A stretch of DNA of 64,000 nucleotides from Vagococcus acidifermentans (GTDB lineage Bacteria; Bacillota; Bacilli; Lactobacillales; Vagococcaceae): NCBI RefSeq assembly GCF_003987655.1, contig NZ_NGKC01000009.1:1-64000 (forward strand), written 5' to 3'. Numbering within the stretch: position 1 is the stretch's first letter; each line of letters opens with the position of its first letter. Shown here in pieces: positions 8,310 through 18,146 of the stretch. A model generated the notes under the pieces. That model had not been told where the DNA came from and did no database searches. It was given only the letters and a program-made list of their open reading frames with translations. Both the position numbers and the translations under genes were made by a program.

Positions 8310-8909
8310 ATGAACGAACAACTGGAAATCGAATTTAAAACACTACTGTCAAAAGAGCATTACGACCGGCTGATACAAGAATATCAGCTAACCCCTGCTG
8401 ACGGGATAACACAGACAAATATTTATTTCGACACGAAAAAAAATGAATTGAAGGATTTGCACATCGGATTACGGATGAGATTACTGGATTCGCACGGAGA
8501 AATTACTTTAAAGACGCCTCATCCGGACAGCGATGTCGCCCTAATTGAAACAACGGTCACGATGGAGCCGGACGAACTGAAACAGATGGCAGCAGCCGGA
8601 CGTTTGCCCCGCATACCAAGCATCCAAACCAAACTGGACCGCTGGCAGCTGTCACTGGAGGACATGCAGCCCATCGGAGAGCTGACGACACGAAGAATTG
8701 AGCTGCCCTTTCAAGAGGGATACTCCCTCGTTCTAGATAAAAGCAGCTACTACGGTAAAACAGACTACGAGCTGGAGATGGAAACACCGGAAGAAACCAC
8801 AGGAAAAACCAATTTTTTTGCGTATCTTAAAGACAGGGAAATACCGTACCGTCCAGCCGACAATAAGATTGTCAGGATGTTTAAAAGAAAGCAGGACATC
8901 CGCCAATAA
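8310..8909 (+). CDS. CYTH-domain triphosphate tunnel protein (YjbK type)
   Basis: A 199-residue CYTH protein with the defining EIEFK motif at residues 6-10 and alternating charged strands (RMRLL, ITLKTP, ELEME) expected of the triphosphate tunnel fold. Known family members hydrolyse inorganic triphosphate or other triphosphates with divalent metal; the physiological substrate here is unknown. It starts at an ATG preceded by GAGGTGA and faces away from relQ, the conserved yjbK-yjbM neighbourhood of Firmicutes. The protein may act on nucleotide or polyphosphate pools related to the alarmone; this is inference. Confidence 0.85.
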   Translation: MNEQLEIEFKTLLSKEHYDRLIQEYQLTPADGITQTNIYFDTKKNELKDLHIGLRMRLLDSHGEITLKTPHPDSDVALIETTVTMEPDELKQMAAAGRLPRIPSIQTKLDRWQLSLEDMQPIGELTTRRIELPFQEGYSLVLDKSSYYGKTDYELEMETPEETTGKTNFFAYLKDREIPYRPADNKIVRMFKRKQDIRQ

Positions 8910-9012
8910 GCACCGCTCTCCCGCAAAAAGGCTTTTTCTTTCAAATTTCCTTTTTTTCTGATACATTAAATGTAACGTAATTTGGATTAATTGTATGGAG
9001 GAGTTATTAAGA

Positions 9013-9630
9013 ATGATTGAGCTATATCTATTCATTAATCCCTTAGATGAATTTTGTCTGACACTTGAAAAAGAATTATTACAAATCGGCAGCCATGACC
9101 CGTGCCGGATACGCTTTAATTTTATACCAGTCGTCACACTGCAGCTGATTCAAAATCATTTGTCGCGCTGCGGGTTGCCGACAAAAGACCTGGCGTTGCG
9201 CAATGAGTTGTCGCAAGCGATTTTTTCAGCTACGCTCGACCACAAGACAGTACAGCTGCAAGGTCAAAAACTCGGCAGGCAATTTTTGATTCGCTTGCAG
9301 GAAGAAGTCAGCCTCCGGCACAGGCCTTATTGTCCGGAGCTGGTGAAAAGCATCCTCAGCGAACTGCCGGTTGACATGCAGATGTTTGACAAGGACCGGC
9401 ATTCCGACCTTGTCATGGAGTCCTTCAACCTTGACCAGCAAGTTGCTCAAGAGATGGGCGTCGAGCATTACGCCACTGCCGTCATTTTCAATGACAGCAA
9501 TTCTGATTTTGGTATTCGAGTCGATTCAAATATTAAAGACGAGTTGATTAAGCAGGTGCTTAACCACACGCTGACCTGCAGCGACTCATCCGTCATCACA
9601 ATTGACTCGCGGCTGTGGCGGCGCATTTAA
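9013..9630 (+). CDS. spxH: SpxH/YjbH-like thioredoxin-fold adaptor
   Basis: A 205-residue DsbA-like protein beginning IELYLFINPLDEFC. In Bacillus and Listeria the homologue YjbH/SpxH delivers the stress regulator Spx to ClpXP for degradation. The usual thioredoxin-type CxxC is reduced to a single Cys (PLDEFC), as in many Lactobacillales members. The ATG at 9013 is chosen because GGAGGAG (8997-9003) lies 9 nt upstream; the earlier ATG at 8995 overlaps that SD. It follows the CYTH gene in the same direction and ends at a strong hairpin. Functional transfer from Bacillus is inference. Confidence 0.8.
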   Translation: MIELYLFINPLDEFCLTLEKELLQIGSHDPCRIRFNFIPVVTLQLIQNHLSRCGLPTKDLALRNELSQAIFSATLDHKTVQLQGQKLGRQFLIRLQEEVSLRHRPYCPELVKSILSELPVDMQMFDKDRHSDLVMESFNLDQQVAQEMGVEHYATAVIFNDSNSDFGIRVDSNIKDELIKQVLNHTLTCSDSSVITIDSRLWRRI

Positions 9631-9646
9631 ACAGTTGACTACACAT

Positions 9647-9686
9647 AACAACAGCCTGACGGGGCATACCCCGTCAGGCTGTTGTT
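9647..9686. terminator. Bidirectional hairpin between spxH and pepF
   Basis: A perfect 18-bp stem (9647-9664 with 9669-9686) and a CATA loop lie between two convergent genes. The U-tracts are weak, but the stem is very stable. Confidence 0.8.
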
Positions 9687-9694
9687 ATTGCTGG

Positions 9695-11506
9695 TTATAA
9701 TTCTTCTATCAGCTGTTCCAATTCGTTCAAGCGCTTTTCAAAGACAGCCATGGCTTCTTCGATATAGTCGGCCTGTGTCATGTCGACACCGGCTTTTTTG
9801 ATGACATCAATCGGATAGTCGCTGCTGCCGGACTTCAGATAAGTCAAGTATGCGTCAAGCGCGGCGGCATCGCCGGTCAGAATTTTATCTGCCAAAGCAG
9901 AAGCGGCAGAAAAGCCCGTGGCATATTGATACACATAATAATTATAGTAGAAATGCGGAATCCGCGACCACTCAAGGGCGATTTCCGGATCTCTTTCCAC
10001 ATCCGGGCCATAATAGTCTGCATTCAGCTGACCGTAATAGTCGCTGAGATAATCACTTGTCAGCGGCGTGCCTTTGGCATCTTCTGTATGGATGAAATGT
10101 TCAAACTCCGCAAATTGTGTCTGGCGGAAAACTGTTCCCTTGAAGCCGTCCAGATAATGATTCAACACGTACGCCCGGACTTTAGGGTCGGTTTCCGTTC
10201 TCAGCAAATGCTCTGTCAAAATATTTTCGTTGGTGGTCGATGCAATCTCAGCGAGAAAAATGGAATAGTCGCCGTACACATAAGGCTGATTGGTCCGTGT
10301 CAAATAACTGTGCACACTATGTCCCATCTCATGCACCAGCGTGTACAGCTGGTCCAGACTGTCGTGCCAGTTCAGCAGGATGTACGGCGCTGAATCATAG
10401 CTGCCGGACGAATACGCTCCGCTGCGTTTGCCTTCATTCTCGACAACGTCTATCCAGCGGCTGCTGAATGCTTTGTCAACGATCGCCAGATAGTCTGCCC
10501 CAAGCGGCTGCAACGCTTCCAGCGCCTTTGCTTTTGCTTCTTCATAGCTGTATTTAATCGGCGCTTCCCCTAAAATAGGTGTGTACATGTCATACATGTG
10601 AAGCGTGTCGACTTTCAGGAGTTTTTTGCGCAATGCCACATAACGGTGCAAGAGCGGCAAATGTTTATGCACTACTGACAGCAGCGTATCATAGACTGTC
10701 TCCGGAATATGGTTCACCTGCAGTGCAGCTTCGCGTGCAGAACTGTAATTGCGTGCTTTCGCATTGAAATTATGTTTTTTGACATTAGTGGACAGTGTGC
10801 TGGCAAACGTATTTTTGAACTGCTCATACACACCATACAATTCTTTAAAGGCTGTCTCTCTCACCTGCCGGTCGGTGCTTTCCATCAGTTGGCCGTACAC
10901 CCCGTGGGACAGCTGAATTTTTTCGCCCTTTTCGCCTTCCACAACCGGGAATTTCAAATCGGCATTGTTCAGCACGCTGAAAATATTGCCGGATGCATTC
11001 AGCACTTCGCCGGCCGCCGCAAGCAGTGCTTCTTCATTTGATGACAGCACGTGGTCGCGGTTGTCAGTCATTTGCGTGACGAAATGACGGTAAACGGCCA
11101 GTTTCGGCTCATCATCAAAGTAGGCGCTGATTTGTTCATCGCTCAGCGTCAGCACTTCCGGCTCAAACCAGCTGACCGCTTCGCCCGCCTGCGCAGCCAG
11201 CATACCGGCACGCCCGTACAGTGCCTGATAAACGGTGTTCATCGTATCCTGGTCATTTTTCAAGTGGGCATAAACATAAAGCGTCTCCATCCGCTGATAA
11301 ATATCCAAGACGAACTCAATCGCACTCAGAAAAGCGCCCGCGCCGTCTTTCAGCGTCCCTTTATAGTTTTCCGCCTGTTTTAAATCAGCTGAAAGCTGGT
11401 CAAAAGCGGTATCGAATGCCGCGTCATCCGAAAAAATCGGCGTTAAATCCCACGTCATTTCCTCTGACACGTCGGACCGTTTTGGTAATCGTTTTGGTTC
11501 ACTCAT
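9695..11506 (-). CDS. pepF: Oligoendopeptidase F
   Basis: A 603-residue cytosolic zinc metallopeptidase of family M3B. The zinc-binding HExxH is LVHEMGHSVHSYL at about residue 390, and the downstream GDYSIFLAEIASTTNE supplies the third ligand Glu. Length and sequence match lactic-acid-bacterial PepF, which cleaves medium-sized oligopeptides taken up by Opp systems or arising from protein turnover. It lies directly behind coiA (25 nt), the same order as in many streptococci and enterococci. The ATG at 11506 is preceded by GGAGACAGG. Confidence 0.95.
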   Translation of the reverse strand: MSEPKRLPKRSDVSEEMTWDLTPIFSDDAAFDTAFDQLSADLKQAENYKGTLKDGAGAFLSAIEFVLDIYQRMETLYVYAHLKNDQDTMNTVYQALYGRAGMLAAQAGEAVSWFEPEVLTLSDEQISAYFDDEPKLAVYRHFVTQMTDNRDHVLSSNEEALLAAAGEVLNASGNIFSVLNNADLKFPVVEGEKGEKIQLSHGVYGQLMESTDRQVRETAFKELYGVYEQFKNTFASTLSTNVKKHNFNAKARNYSSAREAALQVNHIPETVYDTLLSVVHKHLPLLHRYVALRKKLLKVDTLHMYDMYTPILGEAPIKYSYEEAKAKALEALQPLGADYLAIVDKAFSSRWIDVVENEGKRSGAYSSGSYDSAPYILLNWHDSLDQLYTLVHEMGHSVHSYLTRTNQPYVYGDYSIFLAEIASTTNENILTEHLLRTETDPKVRAYVLNHYLDGFKGTVFRQTQFAEFEHFIHTEDAKGTPLTSDYLSDYYGQLNADYYGPDVERDPEIALEWSRIPHFYYNYYVYQYATGFSAASALADKILTGDAAALDAYLTYLKSGSSDYPIDVIKKAGVDMTQADYIEEAMAVFEKRLNELEQLIEEL

Positions 11507-11531
11507 AAATCCTGTCTCCCTTCAGAATTGC

Positions 11532-12656
11532 TTACCCCATTATCATATCATATTTGACAGGAATCATTGAAATTTCACGACTGTGCGGCGGGGAACTGCC
11601 GAAGCCGGTTTTCTTGACCAGACTCAAGTAGCGCCACACAAAAAAATGCAGCAGTACATCCCGGTCTATATTCGGCATCTCCCACCAATCTGCTGGTGAC
11701 AGACGCTCATCCAAGAGGCGGACGACAGCTGTCCGTGACAGTCCGCCCGGATGAGCCGCAAGTATCTCCCACACGTAGCGTTTCACCAGCACGCTGTCGC
11801 TTTTAAAAAAGAGAAAGTCACTGACCGGTGTGAAATAATAATCCGGCAGCGTCTGCAGATTGAGTCTTTGTTCATAGAGATAAGTCTGGAGAGCTGCCGC
11901 CTTTGGGTTTTTATTTGCCAGCAAGCCGGCCAGCTGCTGCCGTTTCCGTAAGATAATGTTTTGCGCATGATACGTTCTTTTCACAGATAAACTGGCGGTT
12001 TCCGGATAATTCAAAATTTGCGCCAGCGGTGTGTCCGCCGCCGGCCATTCTCTTTGGGAGTAACGGCAAGCGGTTTCGCAAATCAGCTGTTCAATAAAAA
12101 AATCCAGCCGCACCGTTTTGTTCGCCACATCCAGCTCCCACATGTGAAAACCCAGCTGTTTGGAAAAATAAACCAGCGCGCGCTGCAATGCGGACAGGCG
12201 GTGCTTCAGCCACAAATTGCGTCCTGTCAACCAGACAACCGTATAGCCGTTTTGGCGGTAAGCTTCTGTCCGCTCCACCAGCCGTTTGACGGGAAGCGGG
12301 CTGCATTGAAATTCGACCGCCCATTGGTCAGCAATCAGAATGTCCGGACGCTGTTTCAACGAAGGCAGATAAGCTTCCAGCTGAAACGGATAGCCCCAGC
12401 GTCTGCACGCAGCGGCAAGCAATGCTTTGCCGCACAGATGCTCGGCCGTTTCGCCTTCTGAAAATGCCTGACAGCTGCTGAGCTGTTTGTGGGCAAAATG
12501 GGATATCATCACCCGGCCATTCTTTAAAACGACCGGATGATGACAGACACAACAGTACCAGCGGATGTCCCGTAATTGTTCGATCGCCTGTTTTGACATG
12601 CCGCTGATATCAATCACAGCTCCGCGCTCATTTTGTGCTGTTAACACACCAATCAC
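11532..12656 (-). CDS. coiA: Competence protein CoiA-like nuclease
   Basis: A 374-residue CoiA family protein. Residues ~33-60 hold a CxxC element and HFAH typical of the family N-terminus ([17 protein letters not shown]). The nuclease-like core RPDILI...[10 protein letters not shown] at ~108-128 resembles a PD-(D/E)xK active site. In streptococci CoiA supports DNA processing during transformation. CoiA orthologues also occur in species not known to be competent, so natural competence cannot be concluded. The gene precedes pepF, probably as an operon, and is divergent from queG. Confidence 0.85.
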   Translation of the reverse strand: MIGVLTAQNERGAVIDISGMSKQAIEQLRDIRWYCCVCHHPVVLKNGRVMISHFAHKQLSSCQAFSEGETAEHLCGKALLAAACRRWGYPFQLEAYLPSLKQRPDILIADQWAVEFQCSPLPVKRLVERTEAYRQNGYTVVWLTGRNLWLKHRLSALQRALVYFSKQLGFHMWELDVANKTVRLDFFIEQLICETACRYSQREWPAADTPLAQILNYPETASLSVKRTYHAQNIILRKRQQLAGLLANKNPKAAALQTYLYEQRLNLQTLPDYYFTPVSDFLFFKSDSVLVKRYVWEILAAHPGGLSRTAVVRLLDERLSPADWWEMPNIDRDVLLHFFVWRYLSLVKKTGFGSSPPHSREISMIPVKYDMIMG

Positions 12657-12751
12657 TTCCTTTCCGTATTATTAACATTCGCCAAGAAAAACACTTCCCA
12701 CTTGCACAACTGCTTTTTTTCTTTCATACTATAAAAAAAGAGGTGACAGAC

Positions 12752-13900
12752 ATGTTCACGCAGTTAAAAGAAAAAATCATTGCCGAAAGCAAAAAACTGG
12801 GGATTGATAAAATCGGGTTTGCCTCTGCCGATTCTTTTGAGGCGCTAAAAGACAGCTTGGTTGAACAAAAGAAAAGCGGGCATACGTCAGGCTTTGAACA
12901 CCCTGTCATTGATGAACGCATTTATCCGGATAAAATTTTTGACCAGCCCCGTTCGATTATCGCCATTGCACTGGCCTATCCGACACGCCTGCCCCAGCCG
13001 CCGCAAAAAATCAGAGGCGAAAAACGCGGGCGGTTCGCCCGTGCATCATGGGGCATTGATTACCACGACATTTTAAACGAGCGCATGGCTCGCCTGATTG
13101 ATTTCATCAAGCGGGAAAGTCCTGAGACTGACGGGTTGACATTCAAACCCATGGTCGACACCGGCGAACTGATCGATGTCGCTGTTGCGCAACGCGCCGG
13201 ACTGGGCTTTATCGGCAAAAACGGTTTGCTGATTACGGAAGAATTCGGCTCGTATGTCTATTTGGGGGAAATCATCACCAACATTCCTTTTGAACCCGAC
13301 ACGCCAATAACCAGCCAATGCGGCTCCTGCACCAAATGCATTGATTTATGCCCGACTTCTTGTTTATTAGGCGACGGCCGGATGAACGCCCAGCGCTGTC
13401 TTTCATACCAGACACAAACAAAAGGCATGATGCCGAAAGAATTCCGGCCAAAAATCAGGACCATCATTTACGGCTGTGATATTTGCCAAGAAGTCTGCCC
13501 GTATAACAAAGGCAAAAATTTTCATTTTCACCGGGAAATGACGCCTGAACCGGACGTTGTCTTCCCATTATTGAAACCTTTGCTAACGATATCCAACAAA
13601 GAATTCAAACAGACTTACGGCCATCTTGCCGGCTCTTGGCGCGGTAAAAAGCCCATTCAGCGCAACGCTATCATCGCACTGGCAAATGCACGCGATACCA
13701 CAGCTGTCCCGCAGCTGTTGAAGTTGATTGAAGACGACCCGCGTCCTGTGATCCGCGGCACAGCTGTTTGGGCGGTCGGCGAACTGACCCGTTCCGCAAA
13801 TCAGCACTTACTGGATTTTCTAATAGACAGACAAAGCAAAGAAACCGCAGAAGAAGTCCTCCAAGAGTTGACGGAAGTCATTGCAAAACTGACCGAATAG
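12752..13900 (+). CDS. queG: Epoxyqueuosine reductase QueG
   Basis: The 382-residue enzyme performs the last step of queuosine formation, reducing epoxyqueuosine to queuosine in tRNA with cobalamin. Two ferredoxin-type clusters are visible: [16 protein letters not shown] (~residue 195) and [13 protein letters not shown] (~245). The C-terminal segment ([15 protein letters not shown]) is a HEAT-like repeat typical of the longer form. I start it at the ATG at 12752, 5 nt after AGAGGTGA; upstream in-frame codons to 12635 overlap coiA and are unlikely to be used. Confidence 0.93.
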   Translation: MFTQLKEKIIAESKKLGIDKIGFASADSFEALKDSLVEQKKSGHTSGFEHPVIDERIYPDKIFDQPRSIIAIALAYPTRLPQPPQKIRGEKRGRFARASWGIDYHDILNERMARLIDFIKRESPETDGLTFKPMVDTGELIDVAVAQRAGLGFIGKNGLLITEEFGSYVYLGEIITNIPFEPDTPITSQCGSCTKCIDLCPTSCLLGDGRMNAQRCLSYQTQTKGMMPKEFRPKIRTIIYGCDICQEVCPYNKGKNFHFHREMTPEPDVVFPLLKPLLTISNKEFKQTYGHLAGSWRGKKPIQRNAIIALANARDTTAVPQLLKLIEDDPRPVIRGTAVWAVGELTRSANQHLLDFLIDRQSKETAEEVLQELTEVIAKLTE

Positions 13901-13933
13901 CTGCCGCTGCACCAGGTGTTTGCAGACAGCAAA

Positions 13934-13968
13934 AAAGGCGAACCGTACGCATACGGCTCACCTTTTTT
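13934..13968. terminator. Bidirectional terminator queG / HAD phosphatase
   Basis: The arms AGGCGAACCGT (13936-13946) and ACGGCTCACCT (13953-13963) form a hairpin flanked by A6 on the left and T7 on the right. It serves the convergent queG and phosphatase genes. Confidence 0.85.
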
Positions 13969-13976
13969 TCTCTCGA

Positions 13977-14612
13977 TTATATGAGGATATCCTTCGGTGT
14001 CTGCGACATATAGTCCGGCTGCACATCGAAAGAACGCTCGTCAAACCAGTTAACACCGACACTGACGATACCGGCATGGTCGGCCGCCAAAATATCCGCA
14101 TTGGAATCACCAAAGTAAACAGCCTGCTCCGGCGGGCAGTCGAAGTATTCCAGTACCCGGACGATGCCTTCACCATGCGGTTTATGATCGTTGACCTCAT
14201 CGCCGGCGATACTGAGGTCGATATACGGGGTCAAAGATAGTTTGTCAACGGAAAAATCATACGACTTCCGCCCTTTTCCGGTTACGACTGCAATATTTTT
14301 CCCTGACTCTTTCAATTGTGCCAACAACTGGACGACATCATCTTGCGTTCTTGCCAGCCGGTCATGTTCCTGCTGGTAAATTGTGTAAAACAGACGCAGT
14401 GCTTCATCGGCTTTCTCCGGCGGTTTCACATAATTTTGAATAACGCCTGTTTCACTCGGACCGAAACGGGCTTCGATTTCATCATCGGCCAGTTCTTCCT
14501 GATTATATTTGCGAAAAACTCGGCGGAAACTTTCAAAACAAATCGGCAGCGTGTCTGCCAGCGTGCCGTCAAAATCAAACACGAATGTCGTATAGCCCTT
14601 CAAATCAATCAT
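13977..14612 (-). CDS. HAD-family phosphatase, PpaX/phosphoglycolate-phosphatase-like
   Basis: A 211-residue haloacid-dehalogenase hydrolase. Motif I is DFDGTLADT (residues ~13-21), motif II VTGKG (~115), with a cap domain between them, and motif IV is FGDSNADILAA (~168). Subfamily resembles pyrophosphatase PpaX and phosphoglycolate phosphatases; the substrate is not determinable by reading. It is a single gene with SD AAGGAGGG upstream of its ATG and is convergent with queG. Confidence 0.85.
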   Translation of the reverse strand: MIDLKGYTTFVFDFDGTLADTLPICFESFRRVFRKYNQEELADDEIEARFGPSETGVIQNYVKPPEKADEALRLFYTIYQQEHDRLARTQDDVVQLLAQLKESGKNIAVVTGKGRKSYDFSVDKLSLTPYIDLSIAGDEVNDHKPHGEGIVRVLEYFDCPPEQAVYFGDSNADILAADHAGIVSVGVNWFDERSFDVQPDYMSQTPKDILI

Positions 14613-14730
14613 TGCCGCACCCTCCTTGTAAGTTGTTCTTTTACTCTTACTATATCATGTTTCCGTACACTTTTCAGGCGCCTGACTCACCAGATTCAAC
14701 CTCTGTCCCATACGAAAGGAGAACACACTG

Positions 14731-15141
14731 ATGAACGAACAAACTTTAGTCATTATCAAGCCAGACGGCGTCGCCCGCAGACTCACAGGCCGGATTATCC
14801 AGCGTTTGGAAGACAAAGGGCTGACCATCACAGACATCAAGATGACGACCATGACAGCCGAACTGGCAAAGGAACATTACCAGCACCTGCAAGGACGCCC
14901 TTTTTTTGATGAGCTGATTGCCTTCATGACTTCCGGCCCAGTGGTTTATCTCATCATTGAAGGTCCGCAGGCCGTCGCTGTCGTCCGCCGGATGATCGGG
15001 GCAACCAATTCACTGGAAGCTGAACCCGGGACTATCCGCGGCGATTTCGGCCTGTCCGGCACGCAGAATATTATCCACGCATCTGATACGCCAGAAAATG
15101 CCCGACTGGAATTATTGCGGTTTTTTACTCAAAGCGACTAA
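14731..15141 (+). CDS. ndk: Nucleoside-diphosphate kinase
   Basis: A 136-residue protein with the full NDK pattern: IIKPDGVARRL at the start, GRPFFDELIAFMTSGP, the nucleotide site RRMIGATN, and the phosphohistidine motif NIIHASD (His ~116). It balances NTP and dNTP pools by transferring the gamma phosphate between nucleotides. The ATG at 14731 follows AAAGGAG. Many Lactobacillales lack ndk, so its presence is mildly informative. It appears monocistronic. Confidence 0.95.
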   Translation: MNEQTLVIIKPDGVARRLTGRIIQRLEDKGLTITDIKMTTMTAELAKEHYQHLQGRPFFDELIAFMTSGPVVYLIIEGPQAVAVVRRMIGATNSLEAEPGTIRGDFGLSGTQNIIHASDTPENARLELLRFFTQSD

Positions 15142-15208
15142 GACAAGCGACTTAAAGTTAGCAGCCTTTCAGCCAAAAAGGCGCCAACAACAGATTTATT
15201 TGCTATAA

Positions 15209-15222
15209 TACATCGTGTCTGC
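15209..15222 (+). promoter_or_regulatory. Extended -10 promoter of the O-acetyltransferase gene
   Basis: TGCTATAAT (TATAAT at about 15211-15216) lies ~40 nt before the start codon. The -35 region is weak, so this would be an extended -10 promoter. Confidence 0.45.
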
Positions 15223-15255
15223 ACCGCAGAAATTTATTTATTACAGGAGGAAAGC

Positions 15256-15900
15256 ATGATGTACCCTGAATATGAACGCATGATTTCGGAAAAACTTTAT
15301 CTTGCCGGCGACATTGAAGCAGAAAAAAAATCAACCACCGGCAAAGCCCTTGCACAAAAAATAAATCAGCTGGATATTAACGACTCGGAAGCAATCGTTG
15401 CGCTGGAAAAACAACTCTTCGGAAAAACCGGCGACAAAATTTTTGTCAATCCGCCGCTCCACGTGGATTACGGCTTCAACACCTACATCGGTGAAAACTT
15501 TTACGCCAACATGGAATGCGTTTTTCTTGATGTTGCAAAAATCGTCATCGGCGACAATGTGATGCTCGGCCCGCGCGTCCACCTGCTGACACCGGGACAT
15601 CCAATCGATGCCGGCGTCCGTACGAGAGGACTTGAATTCGGCAAAGCCATCCACATCGGGGACAATGTCTGGATAGGCGGCAACGTCACAGTCAACCCGG
15701 GCGTAACAATCGGCAGCAACTCGATCATCGGGTCAGGCTCGGTCGTCACAAAAGATGTACCGGAAAATGTGATTGCTGCCGGCAACCCGGCGCGGGTGAT
15801 CCGCCACATCACAGAAGAAGATACCCGCTACTGGCAAAAAGAAGAACAGCAATATCATCTCGAAAAAAACAATCATCAGCCGTCTTTGGCTGATGATTAA
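15256..15900 (+). CDS. Sugar O-acetyltransferase (Maa/LacA type)
   Basis: A 214-residue hexapeptide-repeat acyltransferase. The N-terminal maltose-acetyltransferase helix region (MISEKLYLAGD) is followed by left-handed beta-helix repeats (IGDNVMLGPRVHLLTPGHP with the catalytic His, IGDNVWIGGNVTVNPGVTIG, SIIGSGSVVTKDVP). It would transfer acetyl from acetyl-CoA to a sugar hydroxyl; family members act on maltose, galactosides or glucose. SD GGAGGAAAGC precedes the ATG. A terminator follows at 15905. Confidence 0.9.
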   Translation: MMYPEYERMISEKLYLAGDIEAEKKSTTGKALAQKINQLDINDSEAIVALEKQLFGKTGDKIFVNPPLHVDYGFNTYIGENFYANMECVFLDVAKIVIGDNVMLGPRVHLLTPGHPIDAGVRTRGLEFGKAIHIGDNVWIGGNVTVNPGVTIGSNSIIGSGSVVTKDVPENVIAAGNPARVIRHITEEDTRYWQKEEQQYHLEKNNHQPSLADD

Positions 15901-15904
15901 TGTC

Positions 15905-15932
15905 AAGGCTCGCTGACAGCGGGCCTTTTTTG
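15905..15932 (+). terminator. Terminator of the O-acetyltransferase gene
   Basis: AAGGCTCGCT and AGCGGGCCTT (15905-15914, 15918-15927) form a hairpin followed by TTTTTT. Confidence 0.8.
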
Positions 15933-16356
15933 CCGTGAATTTTGTGTTCTGTCTGCCGACAAGTACGTGCCATAATTTTCAATGTTGTCGTTCGTTCATT
16001 CCGACAAGAATGGTAGCTGTCTGACCTTGTCAAAGCAGCCGTTATTACATAAAATAAAAGCGAGAAGAAAACGGACAGCTCTCTGCCTGTTAACAATCAG
16101 GACCAGTATTTTCATGATATGACGTTACATTTAACTGCCCATATTGTACTTACCCTAACTGTCGAATTCTTTCCAGAAAATTTTCCACAACAGGCGGCAT
16201 TCCTTCTGTCCGTTTTCTTTTTCGGCCGCAAAAAAGAACCCGTCTGGTCAATGACCTATTACGGGCGAGTACAGCATGATACATTTGACAACTCTTTAAA
16301 AACTTGCAAAGGCATGACACCTGTTTAACGAACATCTCCGGCCCCGTCAACAAAAA
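15933..16356 (+). pseudogene. Intergenic stretch with a probable DUF5680-like remnant
   Basis: No intact gene is seen. At about 16211-16328 the plus strand reads PVWSMTYYGRVQHDTFDNSL, which resembles the PxWSMNYxGRV core of DUF5680-type domains, ending in TAA. The upstream part of that domain is not found in any frame, so this is at best a decayed fragment. The open frame from 16119 looks spurious in its first half. The rest of the interval shows no gene. Confidence 0.35.
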
Positions 16357-17091
16357 TCAGCGAGCAGCACTTCGATTCAGTGATACTTGTGCCCGCCTCA
16401 AAATAAATCCATCCAATAAGGCTGCCAGCTGTTGCGGGGCAGCCTCGTTTACTTCGTGACCGGCACGCGGCACCATTGATAATTCTGCATGTGGTATCAG
16501 CCGCGCCAGTTCAGCCGCAGCTTTTTTATTGGCGGTATCTTTTTCCCCGCAAACGACCGCAACAGGAACATTAATTTCAGACAGTCTCTGCTTAAAGTTC
16601 AAATCCATCATCGAACGCGTCAGGCCAATCACTTCTTTTTTGGTCAACCCCATCTGTTCAAATAGTTTCCCCGGGAGCAGCCGAAAGAAAATATTTTGGC
16701 ATTTAAGCAGTGTTTTCGGCATCTGATACTGAGTGGCGATCAATGTCAGCGACGCCGCTTTTTCCGGATGTTCCAGTCCATAGTGCAGCGCCAGCACGCC
16801 ACCTAGGGATAGGCCGCACAAGTGAACTTTCCCTGAAAGCGACTGGCAGTAATCAGAAAACACATCATATAAATGATCATAAGTGACCTCGCTGCCGGCT
16901 GACAACTCCCACAAATCAGGCGTGAAAATATCCGCTGAACCCGACAGCGCCTCTTTCGTTTTATCCCAACTGGCCGCCTGCTGTCCTAAGCCATGAACGA
17001 AAACAACTGTCATTCGATTATCTTCTGTCAGGACCGGATTTACTGAATCATCCTGCGCCTCTGGTATTCCCCCAATTTTTATTTTCTTCAT
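16357..17091 (-). CDS. Alpha/beta-hydrolase
   Basis: A 244-residue alpha/beta-hydrolase. The oxyanion segment is VFVHGLGQQAASW (~30-42), the nucleophile elbow GLSLGG (~93-98, Ser ~95), the acid is likely in CGEKD (~182), and the catalytic His is in AGHEV (~212). Similarity is to esterase or MenH-like hydrolases; the substrate is unknown. It is followed upstream by hit and gnat genes in the same direction with short gaps, so the three may form an operon. Confidence 0.85.
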   Translation of the reverse strand: MKKIKIGGIPEAQDDSVNPVLTEDNRMTVVFVHGLGQQAASWDKTKEALSGSADIFTPDLWELSAGSEVTYDHLYDVFSDYCQSLSGKVHLCGLSLGGVLALHYGLEHPEKAASLTLIATQYQMPKTLLKCQNIFFRLLPGKLFEQMGLTKKEVIGLTRSMMDLNFKQRLSEINVPVAVVCGEKDTANKKAAAELARLIPHAELSMVPRAGHEVNEAAPQQLAALLDGFILRRAQVSLNRSAAR

Positions 17092-17123
17092 TGTCCACCT
17101 CTTTCGATATAAACTGCCAGTGT

Positions 17124-17492
17124 CTAGTCATTCATTTTCTCTGGAATCACTCCTCTGACGCCTCCCCGGGGGTTGACGCAATCTCCCTGATAACGGGGAA
17201 TGAGATGACAGTGACAGTGAAAAACAGATTGCCCCGCACTCAAGCCGCAGTTAAATCCGATATTGTAACCAGCAGGAGAATAGGTATTCTCCAACAACCG
17301 TTTTCCGGCTGTAATCAGCGCGTCCATGTCTTGTTTCTCCTGACAGGATAGCTGGAAATAATCTGTCTTGTGAGCTTTCGGTATAATCAGCATGTGTCCT
17401 CTTGACACGGGATGTTTGTCAAAGAACGCAGCACATGTGCCGTTCTCCAGAACATAAGGAAGTTTGTCGTTACAAAACAAGCATACTGTCAT
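17124..17492 (-). CDS. HIT-family nucleotide hydrolase/transferase
   Basis: A 122-residue histidine-triad protein. The active site HxHxH is HCHCHLIPRY (about residues 98-107), and an N-terminal CLFCNDK could be the zinc pair seen in many HIT proteins. Members hydrolyse nucleoside phosphoramidates or dinucleoside polyphosphates. The reading frame is of normal length. It lies between the GNAT and hydrolase genes in the same orientation. Confidence 0.9.
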   Translation of the reverse strand: MTVCLFCNDKLPYVLENGTCAAFFDKHPVSRGHMLIIPKAHKTDYFQLSCQEKQDMDALITAGKRLLENTYSPAGYNIGFNCGLSAGQSVFHCHCHLIPRYQGDCVNPRGGVRGVIPEKMND

Positions 17493-17518
17493 TCAAACAT
17501 CTCCTTGATAAATAATCC

Positions 17519-18043
17519 CTATTCACCGGCCGGCAGCTGTTTTCTGTAAAGTGTCTCTCCAAATTCGTCCTGTTTCCACTCTTCATAACCGTTTCGTAAC
17601 CAAAAGCGGCGGTTGTCTTTGTTTGACGTATTCAATGTGACATACGCCGCACCCTCACTTACCAGCAAGTTTTCCAGACAGCCTGCTGCATAACTGCCTA
17701 TTCCTTGATTTCGATATGGTTTGTCGATACAAAAATCAAGGACGACTGCCTTGCCGTCTTCTTTTGTATAAATTTTGTAGTGTGTGAACCCCACATAGTT
17801 ATTCTGTGCATCATACATAAAAACAAATTGCAAGGTACTGCCGCCGTCCGATGAACTAGTGTGCAGCGTCATGATGATATCGTAGTACTCCTGCGAACGA
17901 AACCAGTCTATCAGCTCTTGCCTTTCTTCCCCCTGTTCTTCCAAATTGGGGAAAACATCCTCTGCTTCATATTGCCGTTTCTTTTCCCAAAACTTGGCTA
18001 TATCATCTTCTGTCACCATTTTTTTGAAATACAGTTTTGCCAT
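17519..18043 (-). CDS. GNAT-family acetyltransferase
   Basis: A 174-residue N-acetyltransferase. The acetyl-CoA-binding motif is RNQGIGSYAAGCLENLL (about residues 112-128), followed by VTLNTSNKDNRRFWLRNGYEEW, the usual motif B with an aromatic-rich terminus. The substrate is not identifiable. An SD AAGGAGAA precedes the ATG at 18043. Probably the first gene of the gnat-hit-hydrolase group. Confidence 0.85.
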   Translation of the reverse strand: MAKLYFKKMVTEDDIAKFWEKKRQYEAEDVFPNLEEQGEERQELIDWFRSQEYYDIIMTLHTSSSDGGSTLQFVFMYDAQNNYVGFTHYKIYTKEDGKAVVLDFCIDKPYRNQGIGSYAAGCLENLLVSEGAAYVTLNTSNKDNRRFWLRNGYEEWKQDEFGETLYRKQLPAGE

Positions 18044-18146
18044 CGCGTTCTCCTTTTGAATTGTTAAGTTGCTCTTAGTATATCATATAGGCATCTCTTT
18101 CAGTCTGGTCATTTGGTATAATTGATGTAGGAAAGGGGTACTGATC

